Shown: positions 43,793 to 51,320 of the stretch, piece after piece
Numbering within the stretch: the first letter of the stretch is position 1
How the letters are laid out: every line of letters starts with the position of its first letter
Source: JAFMPW01 sp041743085
GTDB taxonomy: Bacteria; Bacteroidota; Bacteroidia; Flavobacteriales; Flavobacteriaceae
Direction: 5' to 3'
Assembly (NCBI GenBank): GCA_041743085.1
Contig: JBGTNL010000019.1
Coordinates: 186,001 to 250,000 of the forward strand
DNA length: 64,000 bases
Program-made: the position numbers and the translations under genes
The notes under the pieces: model-generated
Told to the model about the DNA's origin: nothing
Seen by the model: only the letters and a program-made list of their open reading frames with translations
Database searches by the model: none

Positions 43793-44494
43793 ATGCATTT
43801 CAAGCTCTCAAATATACTAAATGATATCAACACAATCATGTTGCCCAGGTTGTGTTTTGGATGTAATGCTCGATTATATCGGGGAGAACATCTTTTGTGT
43901 ACGCTTTGTCGCAATCAATTACCACTTACCGGGTATACTTTTAACGATGAAAATGCCGTTGATCGTATTTTTTTCGGAAGAATTGATGTTAAAAAGGCAG
44001 CCGCTTTTTTGTATTATACGGAGCATGGGATCGTAAAAAATCTTATACATTACCTGAAATATAGGAATCAGGAACCAATTGGTATATTCCTAGGCAATTG
44101 GTTTGGCGAGCTGATAAAGGAAGAAGGCGTGCTCCCACAGATAGACTTTGTAATTCCCGTCCCTCTGCACAGGAAAAAACTTCGTAAAAGAGGATATAAT
44201 CAGGTGGCAGAATTTGGTAAAAGGATGGCATTTCATCTAAACAGCTGTTATTTGGACGACCTTCTAATTAAAACGGCCAATACCAGAACCCAGACTCAAA
44301 AAGGCAGGATCTACAGATGGCAAGGGAGTAAAGAGCTTTACGTCCTGTCCAATCCCGAGGTTATTAGAAATAAGCGGGTCTTACTCGTGGATGACGTTAT
44401 TACGACGGGTGCCACTTTAGAAGCATGCGGAAGAGCCCTTCAAAAAGCTACCGGTGCAAGCATTTACATTGCTGCCATGGCAGTGGTCCCATAA
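43793..44494 (+). CDS. ComF-family phosphoribosyltransferase-like protein
   Basis: 233 residues. An N-terminal double-zinc-finger (CFGC ... CTLC at residues about 21-40) and a C-terminal PRTase domain with the PRPP-binding motif VLLVDDVITTGAT are visible; PVPLHRKKLRKRGYNQ is the family signature. ComF acts in DNA uptake or in recombination-linked nucleotide handling in some bacteria; the precise role here is unknown. It is divergent from the coiled-coil gene. Confidence 0.92.
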   Translation: MHFKLSNILNDINTIMLPRLCFGCNARLYRGEHLLCTLCRNQLPLTGYTFNDENAVDRIFFGRIDVKKAAAFLYYTEHGIVKNLIHYLKYRNQEPIGIFLGNWFGELIKEEGVLPQIDFVIPVPLHRKKLRKRGYNQVAEFGKRMAFHLNSCYLDDLLIKTANTRTQTQKGRIYRWQGSKELYVLSNPEVIRNKRVLLVDDVITTGATLEACGRALQKATGASIYIAAMAVVP

Positions 44495-44562
44495 TGATAA
44501 GCTCCTGACAGCATCCTGGTGATCGTTCGGTTATATTAAACAAGCAACCTTAGATAGTAAGA

Positions 44563-44583
44563 CACCATCCTTATTTGGATGGT
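44563..44583 (+). terminator. Possible terminator after comF
   Basis: ACCATCC / GGATGGT, 7-bp stem with a TTATTT loop, 69 bases after the comF stop. Only a short T-stretch follows (TTTGT), so it is weak. Confidence 0.4.
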
Positions 44584-44672
44584 TTGTGACCTACTCTTGT
44601 TAAACTTTTCATTCCTGAAATTACTGGAGATTTTAGCAAAATAGTCGTTTCTTTGCCCAATAGATTTCGCAG

Positions 44673-46292
44673 ATGGTCTTTATAAGACGAAGTATAACAG
44701 CCCTCTTTCTGATATTTTTGATTTTAGCGATACTGCAATGTGCAAAAAGAGGTAATCCCACAGGGGGGTCAAAGGATATCACCGCTCCGGTGTTGATCCG
44801 GGCGGAACCGGAAAATCTCACTACCAATTTTGATTCAAAAAGGATCAGATTGTATTTTGACGAGTATATTAAACTCGAAGATATACAGAATCAGCTTATC
44901 GTATCCCCGCCTTTAAAATACAACCCCCAAATAAGCCCGCAAGGTGGGGCAAGCAAATATGTGGAAATTATTCTGAAAGACACCTTAAGAGACAATACCA
45001 CCTACACTTTAAACTTTGGTCTGAGTATTGTTGATAATAACGAGGGGAACCCTTATAGCTTGTTAACCTATGTGTTCTCCACCGGCACGTACATTGATTC
45101 CCTTGCCGTTTCCGGAGTTGTAAAGGATGCCTTTAATAAGGATGCTGACGAATTTATAAGTGTCATGTTGTATGAAATTGATACAGCTTATACAGACTCC
45201 ACAGTTTACAAAAGTCCTCCCAATTACATAACCAATACCCTGGATAGTACGTTTATTTTTCAATTGAACTATCTCAAGGAAGGTACCTATGCCCTGGTAG
45301 CCCTGAAGGATGAAGGGAAAAACAATGTCTTTGATCAGCAGACCGACAAAATAGGGTTTATAAGGGATACGGTTACATTGCCCACCGATTCCATCTTTCT
45401 CCTTACCCTCTTTAAGGAAATTCCGGATTACAGCGCATCCCCTCCAAAGTATGCCGCCAGCAATAAGATCGTATTCGGATATACAGGAAAGGGTGAATCC
45501 CTGAAAATAGAACCCTTAACACAATTACCCGATACCGTAAAAACCCTGGTTTCAAAAGAACTTGAGAGGGATACTTTAAATTTTTGGTTTACTCCCTTTG
45601 AAGTAGATTCCCTGATTTTTACAGTTACCAACGAACCCAGGGCGCTAATAGATACGTTCACGGTAAAAACAAGAAAACTGGCTTTGGATTCTTTGGTATT
45701 AAATCCAAGTCATCGTGGGAATATGAATTTCGGGGATGATTTTTTCATTTCAGCCAATATTCCAATAATGGAAGTAGATACTACCAGAATTTCCCTGACG
45801 GATAAAGATTCCGTAGCGGTTGATCCCGGCATTGGATTAGATACGCTTAAGAATAGGATTACCATCGATTTTCCCAAGGAGCCTAATGAAAATTATGTAT
45901 TGGAACTGTTGCCGGGCACTGTGACCGATTTTTTTGGAACTGCAAATGACACGCTTAATTACAGGCTCTCAACGGGCAGCTATGCCGATTATGGAAATAT
46001 TAGGTTGAATATCACCGGCAATATTACGTATCCTATTCTTGTACAATTAACTAATGAACGAGGGGAAATTAAACGGGAAATATATGCTGCCAAACCACAA
46101 GCCTTCGAGTTCAATACTGTTGAACCGGCTACCTACCTGCTGCGTTTGATCTTTGATACTAATGAAAATGGACAATGGGATACCGGCAATTACCTAAATA
46201 AAATACAGCCGGAAAAGGTGCTTTACTATCCCAGAGATCTTGAAGTCCGTGCAAATTGGGAGTTGGAAGAAACTTTCACGGTATCAGACTAA
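44673..46292 (+). CDS. Ig-like (Big_5/SbsA-type) domain lipoprotein
   Basis: 539 residues. Lipobox LAILQCAKRG with Cys23; mature start GNPTGGSKDITAPVLI. The first ~110 residues form the Ig-like domain seen in SbsA-type proteins (FDEYIKLEDIQNQLIVSPPL, GLSIVDNNEGNPY). A large set of beta-rich, Thr/Asp-rich repeats follows, ending in a Cna-B- or DUF-like segment YLLRLIFDTNENGQWDTG. It is a cell-envelope or surface lipoprotein common in flavobacteria. A TAGATTTC box sits four bases before the ATG. Its 3' end overlaps the omega-amidase gene by 17 bases. Confidence 0.82.
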   Translation: MVFIRRSITALFLIFLILAILQCAKRGNPTGGSKDITAPVLIRAEPENLTTNFDSKRIRLYFDEYIKLEDIQNQLIVSPPLKYNPQISPQGGASKYVEIILKDTLRDNTTYTLNFGLSIVDNNEGNPYSLLTYVFSTGTYIDSLAVSGVVKDAFNKDADEFISVMLYEIDTAYTDSTVYKSPPNYITNTLDSTFIFQLNYLKEGTYALVALKDEGKNNVFDQQTDKIGFIRDTVTLPTDSIFLLTLFKEIPDYSASPPKYAASNKIVFGYTGKGESLKIEPLTQLPDTVKTLVSKELERDTLNFWFTPFEVDSLIFTVTNEPRALIDTFTVKTRKLALDSLVLNPSHRGNMNFGDDFFISANIPIMEVDTTRISLTDKDSVAVDPGIGLDTLKNRITIDFPKEPNENYVLELLPGTVTDFFGTANDTLNYRLSTGSYADYGNIRLNITGNITYPILVQLTNERGEIKREIYAAKPQAFEFNTVEPATYLLRLIFDTNENGQWDTGNYLNKIQPEKVLYYPRDLEVRANWELEETFTVSD

Positions 46293-47052
46293 ACGCATCC
46301 CTGTCCCGTAAAAAATTCAATTGCTCCCTTGTAGTTTGTATGTGTTCTTTACTCAATGTGGCGTACAAAATTCCTTCTTTGTCGGAGAGCACCATTTGCC
46401 TACCTAAACAATCATAGGCAGCTGAATGCCCTGGATACCTATGACCGTTGGGATCGGTTCCTACTCTATTAACCCCTATGCAGTAGGCCATATTCTCAAT
46501 AGCCCTGGCCTTCAATAACGTATCCCATGCTGTTATTCTCGGTTTTGGCCAGTTAGCCACATAAATTAGCACGTCATAATTTTCTGTATTTCTTGCCCAA
46601 ACCGGGAAACGAAGATCATAGCAGATCATTGGTGCCAACCGAAATCCTTTGTATTCCAGGATTAACCTCTCGGCGCCTGCCTTGTATACTTTGTCTTCCC
46701 CGGCCAGCGTAAATGTGTGCCTTTTGTCATAATGCAAGTTGAGGCCATCAGGACCTACAAAAAAAAGCCGGTTGGTATATTTTTTATTTTCTGCATAGGA
46801 AACACTACCTGTAATGGCTATTTCCTTACTGCGCGAAATATCTTTCATCCAATTCAGGGTCTTTGGACCTTCGATATCATCTACGTTTCCCGGGGTCATA
46901 GTAAATCCTGTGCTGAACATTTCTGGTAATATCATAAGATCCGTGTCTTGTGAAACTTTATTGATAATTTGCGAGAAATTAACTCGATTTTGTTCCGGAT
47001 CTTCCCAAACCAATGGGTATTGTATTAAAGCTACCTTGAATTCTGCGGTCAT
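46276..47052 (-). CDS. Omega-amidase/nitrilase-family hydrolase (YafV type)
   Basis: 258 residues from ATG 47052; the frame is open upstream for 41 further codons without similarity. Catalytic Glu in ILPEMFSTGF, Lys in HYDKRHTF and Cys in MICYDLRFP form the nitrilase triad. The sequence NWPKPRITAWDTLLKARAIEN is a family signature. YafV-type enzymes hydrolyse alpha-ketoglutaramate and similar amides. It starts 10 bases after the ankyrin gene, which follows catalase, so all three may be one transcript. Confidence 0.92.
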   Translation of the reverse strand: MTAEFKVALIQYPLVWEDPEQNRVNFSQIINKVSQDTDLMILPEMFSTGFTMTPGNVDDIEGPKTLNWMKDISRSKEIAITGSVSYAENKKYTNRLFFVGPDGLNLHYDKRHTFTLAGEDKVYKAGAERLILEYKGFRLAPMICYDLRFPVWARNTENYDVLIYVANWPKPRITAWDTLLKARAIENMAYCIGVNRVGTDPNGHRYPGHSAAYDCLGRQMVLSDKEGILYATLSKEHIQTTREQLNFLRDRDAFSLIP

Positions 47053-47062
47053 TTTACCAAAG

Positions 47063-47545
47063 TTAAACGGTTCTTTCCAAGAGGTGGATAAGCGGTGTAA
47101 TTCCCTGCATTTTTGCGTGGTCCAGGGCTGTGTTGCCCCGAGCGTCTTTGGCGCTGGTATCTGCACCATGCTCAATTAACATCTTTGCAATCTGCTCCCT
47201 GTTAAAGGTTGTAGCAAATATCAAACAAGTGGCTCCCATTGCATTTCTAGCATTGACATCTGCACCTACAGCAATTAACTTTCTTGCAAGGCCATCAAAC
47301 CCTTTAAAACAAACCCCCATTAATGCCGTATTCCCCGAAGCATCCTTGTCATCAACGGCAGCACCCTTTTCCAGCAGAAAATCAGTGATCTCTTCCTGGT
47401 TGTAATAGGCGGCTAAAATTAGGGGAGATGAGCCCCGCTGATCCCGGGAATTTAACAAATCGGGATTCCTTTGGAGAAACTCCCCGACTTTGGAAATTTC
47501 GCCCTCCCTTATAGCGCCAAAAAAGTTATTTGTTAGCTCCTCCAT
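47063..47545 (-). CDS. Ankyrin-repeat protein next to catalase
   Basis: 160 residues with four to five ankyrin repeats: RGSSPLILAAYYNQEEITDF, SGNTALMGVCFKGFDGLARK, MGATCLIFATTFNREQIAKM and RGNTALDHAKMQG. No signal peptide is seen, so it is presumably cytoplasmic. Catalase and an ankyrin protein are also paired in Pseudomonas (katB-ankB), where the latter supports catalase activity; this is a comparison of context. It lies 103 bases after catalase and 10 before the omega-amidase. Confidence 0.88.
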   Translation of the reverse strand: MEELTNNFFGAIREGEISKVGEFLQRNPDLLNSRDQRGSSPLILAAYYNQEEITDFLLEKGAAVDDKDASGNTALMGVCFKGFDGLARKLIAVGADVNARNAMGATCLIFATTFNREQIAKMLIEHGADTSAKDARGNTALDHAKMQGITPLIHLLERTV

Positions 47546-47648
47546 ATTAACTAATGTATAAAAAAACTACCAAATTCAATCCCATGAAAATGGCAGCGGA
47601 TAATTAATGGTTAATGTAATATGCGAGCAATTGTCGTTCTTCTTTATA

Positions 47649-49142
47649 TCAGGCCTGCACCTCTTCAGGTTGCACATTGGAATTTGGATCCACCTTTTCT
47701 TTTTTCATGCTTTTCAGCGCCCGTTCAACACCAGCCCCATATTCCGGATCGGCCGCATAAAAATGCTTTGATTGTCTTTGAATAATTTCCTCCGAAACCC
47801 CATCCATTGTGGTTGCTATATTTCCAAACAGCCGCTCCCTTTGTTGGTGATTAAACAAGCGGAATAGATCTCCGGGCTGCTTATACTCCCCGAAGGTATC
47901 GTTTTCCTCGTACCTCCTGGCATCCCCGCTTATCTTTAACGGTGGCGGCCCAACTCCGGGCACTTCTTCGGCTCCCCCCTTGGTATTAGGTTCGTAATAA
48001 GCATCCGGGTTTCCGAAATCATTGGTAAAGAACCGCATGGCTCCATCCTTGTGATAATGGTTCACTTCACTTTTAGCCCTATTTGGAGGCAAAGCTTCAT
48101 AATGTGTCCCTAGTCTATACCTGTGGGCATCCGCATAAGAAAAAATCCTCGCCTGCAAAACTTTATCGGGGGAAAAATCTATCCCCGGAACAATATTGGA
48201 AGGAGAAAAAGCCGCATTTTCTATGTATTGAAAGTAATTTTCCGGATTCTTATTTAATTCAATTTCCCCTACATCTATTAAAGGATAATCACCATGTGGC
48301 CAAACCTTTGTCAGATCGAAGGGGTTATAAGGTGTCTTCTCGGCATCCGCCTCCGGCATAACCTGTACTTTCATACTCCACTTGGGATAGCGTCCTTCCT
48401 TAATTGCGCCGTAAAGTTCTTCCTGAAATTTTTCCCGGGTATTTCCAATTACCTCGGCGGCCTCCTCGTTGGTATAATGTGCATGCCCCTGTTGGGTTTT
48501 CATATGAAACTTAACCCAAAAGCGCACTCCATCCTTATTCCACAGACCGAAAGTATGCGACCCATACCCGTTCATGTGCATTGGCGTGGTGGGGATGCCA
48601 CGATCACTCATTAAAATGGTAACCTGATGCAGGCTTTCCGGGGTAAGGGACCAAAAATCCCACATGGCCTCGGTAGATCTTAAATTGGTTTTCGGGTGTC
48701 TTTTCTGAGTTCTTATGAAATCCGGGAATTTATAGCCGTCCCGAATGAAAAAAACCGGCGTATTATTCCCTACAAGATCCCAGTTTCCCTCTTCGGTGTA
48801 AAACTTCAAGGAAAATCCACGCACATCCCTTTCAGTATCGGCTGCCCCCAATTCTCCAGCCACAGTTGAAAATCTGGCAAGCATCTCGGTTTTCTTGCCT
48901 ACGGTATCAAAGATTTTAGCGCAGCTGTATTTCGTAATGTCATTTGTCACCGTAAACGTCCCTAAAGCACCCCATCCTTTTGCGTGTACGACGCGTTCCG
49001 GAATTCGCTCCCTATTCTGATGGGCCAGCTTCTCAAACAATTTGTAATCCTGCATTAATACCGGACCACGTTTGCCCGCGGTCTGGGAGCGTTGGTTGTT
49101 CGATACCGGGGCACCGGCTGATGTTGTCAATTTTTTCTTCAT
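47649..49142 (-). CDS. Monofunctional heme catalase, small-subunit type
   Basis: 497 residues. Distal His53 is in RVVHAKG, the Asn of the active site is in RDGYKFPDFI/NNTPVFF region, and the proximal heme ligand Tyr is in RIFSYADAHRYRLG. Length is that of the small-subunit clade. It lacks a signal peptide, so the enzyme is cytoplasmic and dismutates hydrogen peroxide. A Met-poor extended tail (EKVDPNSNVQPEEVQA) ends it. It leads an apparent unit with the ankyrin and omega-amidase genes. Confidence 0.96.
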   Translation of the reverse strand: MKKKLTTSAGAPVSNNQRSQTAGKRGPVLMQDYKLFEKLAHQNRERIPERVVHAKGWGALGTFTVTNDITKYSCAKIFDTVGKKTEMLARFSTVAGELGAADTERDVRGFSLKFYTEEGNWDLVGNNTPVFFIRDGYKFPDFIRTQKRHPKTNLRSTEAMWDFWSLTPESLHQVTILMSDRGIPTTPMHMNGYGSHTFGLWNKDGVRFWVKFHMKTQQGHAHYTNEEAAEVIGNTREKFQEELYGAIKEGRYPKWSMKVQVMPEADAEKTPYNPFDLTKVWPHGDYPLIDVGEIELNKNPENYFQYIENAAFSPSNIVPGIDFSPDKVLQARIFSYADAHRYRLGTHYEALPPNRAKSEVNHYHKDGAMRFFTNDFGNPDAYYEPNTKGGAEEVPGVGPPPLKISGDARRYEENDTFGEYKQPGDLFRLFNHQQRERLFGNIATTMDGVSEEIIQRQSKHFYAADPEYGAGVERALKSMKKEKVDPNSNVQPEEVQA

Positions 49143-49390
49143 GATAGTTTAAATTTAGGTTTTCGTCCTAGGTTAGAATCTCCTTAAATTTACGAAAATG
49201 GACACCAGTATCATTGATAAATAATATTAAAATATTATTAAATAATAGTTTTTATCTATGAAAATATAATACGTTATTCTCCGTTCTGATAAAGGCAACG
49301 TATTTGAAATAGTAATTTTTTTGAAGGAATCCCCTACATTTTTAATATACCAGCACCTCTAAGCCAGGAAGGATAACAAACCAACTCAGA

Positions 49391-49936
49391 AATTGGAAGC
49401 GGTCTTAACGAATTTCTTGATGAAAGATTCCCCCATGCCGGTGGCTATTTTTGATGACGGTCTCTGCCTTATAGGATGCTCAGATGCCTGGCTGAAGGAA
49501 ATTGTCATGATATCCTGCAACATTTTCCAGAATCACTAAAAGAAATACATAGGAATTGCCTGAAAACTAGGCCGACCCCGTTCTCATGGGGACATTTCAG
49601 GACATTGACAAACAAAAAAAGGCCGATCTAAAGATCAGCAATGGCCTGGATGCGATCGAGGGCCTTACGGAATTAACCGAAAAGGGTGATGTACTTCTTT
49701 CAGTAATCTTTCTGGATCTCAATATGCCCATTATGAACGGCTGGGAATTCCTTGAAAGATCTAACGATATTCCCAATCATAATATAGGTGATATCACTGT
49801 CTACATTATAAGTTCCCCCATTGACCCCAGGGATCTGGAAAAGGTAAAGAACTTTGAGGTGGTCAGTAATTATATACTAAAACCGATTACCCCGAAAGAT
49901 CTTGGGAGCGTTCTGGATACCTTAAGCAAACATTAA
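49391..49936 (+). pseudogene. Decayed PAS-domain sensor fused to a receiver domain
   Basis: Three frames carry pieces of one lost gene. Frame 1 (from about 49391) encodes NFLMKDSPMPVAIFDDGLCL, a PAS start. Frame 2 (about 49509-49630) encodes DILQHFPESLKEIHRNCLK, the middle of a PAS domain. Frame 3 (49586-49936) has GTFQDIDKQKKADLK, usual at PAS ends, and passes straight into a receiver domain with phospho-Asp in VIFLDLNMPIMNGWEFLE and Lys in ILKPITP. The receiver lacks its first beta strand and acidic pocket, so it probably cannot be phosphorylated normally. Frameshifts plus an internal deletion explain this. Whether the 116-residue remnant is still expressed is open. Confidence 0.75.
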
Positions 49937-49937
49937 A

Positions 49938-51311
49938 CTATCGTTCCCCCGGAGTAAAATCCTCGGGTGCGTTCTGAGGCAGCTTTTGAGTGCCCGAATC
50001 CCCGGTATCATTGTAAATGGTCCATTCCTCAAATGCAAACACAGGGTTACCTTTTATTATTCCGTCATTTCTAAGGGCGCGACCGTCTTCGAATTCGTGG
50101 TTAGTTCCCGAACCATCTTCCCCTATCACCCCAAAAGTATCTATGATTTTACCGCCAGGATCTACCAGTTCCATGTTGTCGTCTCCGTTAGAATCCGCAG
50201 CACTGTTTTTGCCAACCCCGAGGTCAGCGGAGAATCCATATACCATTTCAAATTCACCGGCATTGGGCGCGATCACTAAAGTCCCTTGAGAGGATATCGT
50301 AAACCAGGATAAATCAACTGAAGACCCTATCTCTGTATTGGCATTGGTATACCGCCTGAGCGTCCATCCCGTTAAATTAAGTTCTTCCGCACCTGCATTA
50401 TACAATTCTACGAATCGGGCGCCACTGTTATTATCCGGATCCGCCAATTCCGAAATAAATAGCTGTTCGGACGAGTTTTGGTTTACTTCTGACACACAAC
50501 GTTCGTTTAAAAAGGATATATCGTTCAAATCCCTGATAATCAGCTGGTACTCATTCCGATCTCTGTATAATACTCCGGTTATATCACCATTTCCCCCGGG
50601 CAATAATGTTTCCTGAAAATCTGAAAAGCCGCTATTTAAAAGAACTATTTCATTTCCTTCGCAATCCGTCAGTGTTCTTTTGGTTTCCTCCTCAGGCTCG
50701 GCATACGGTTGTTCTAGTTCCCGGGAGATTACTTCCATATCTGATATGCTTATCAGTGTGTTGACCATCTTATCCCCCAAATTTTTTATGAATACTTTTT
50801 GGGGCTGTATTTCTGCCGCCTCATCACAGTAAAGAAAAATATGCTCTTGTACCATACTTGCCGGTAACCTGCCCACGGAAACAGTTCCAAAAGAAGTAAA
50901 TATGCCCCCCAGTTTATAAACTTCCTTACTTTTTCCGAGATATAACCCCTTGAGTTTTAAAACTATCCTGGATCCAACTTCGTAGAAAAGATGGGAATCC
51001 CTGACGTCTATATCTAGTTGAAAACCTTCCGTTGGATTCACCGGGCCGTCCTGAAAATGCAGCGCAGTGAAGAAATTTCCCGCCTCGTCTGACGATATCA
51101 CATAACCTTCGATAATTAAATCTTCCTGGATATGAACGGTAGCATCAACATATAGATTCTTAACCTCCAGGAAAGTGGCATTGGCCTTAAGCTGCTGCCC
51201 ACATCTTATTTCCGGGGCATCAAAATTAGTATCCCTGACACAGGCACAAAAGAAGATCATCCCCAGGAAAAGGAAGCTGATTTTTAATCTTGGCGATACA
51301 CTAGAATTCAT
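49938..51311 (-). CDS. DUF5689 and lamin-tail-domain lipoprotein
   Basis: 457 residues. The signal peptide ends near FFCACVRD (lipidated Cys). Residues about 40-265 look like DUF5689 (GYVISSDEAGNFFTALHFQD). A lamin-tail domain follows (FISELADPDNNSGARFVELY, with NLTGWTLRRY and EMVYGFSADLG). Lamin-tail domains are often joined to secreted nucleases. It begins 9 bases after the TonB receptor gene, so both are probably made together and sit on the outer membrane. A divergent EEP phosphodiesterase gene starts beyond the receptor. Function by context: binding of an extracellular substrate. Confidence 0.82.
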   Translation of the reverse strand: MNSSVSPRLKISFLFLGMIFFCACVRDTNFDAPEIRCGQQLKANATFLEVKNLYVDATVHIQEDLIIEGYVISSDEAGNFFTALHFQDGPVNPTEGFQLDIDVRDSHLFYEVGSRIVLKLKGLYLGKSKEVYKLGGIFTSFGTVSVGRLPASMVQEHIFLYCDEAAEIQPQKVFIKNLGDKMVNTLISISDMEVISRELEQPYAEPEEETKRTLTDCEGNEIVLLNSGFSDFQETLLPGGNGDITGVLYRDRNEYQLIIRDLNDISFLNERCVSEVNQNSSEQLFISELADPDNNSGARFVELYNAGAEELNLTGWTLRRYTNANTEIGSSVDLSWFTISSQGTLVIAPNAGEFEMVYGFSADLGVGKNSAADSNGDDNMELVDPGGKIIDTFGVIGEDGSGTNHEFEDGRALRNDGIIKGNPVFAFEEWTIYNDTGDSGTQKLPQNAPEDFTPGER

Positions 51312-51320
51312 TGTGAAATT

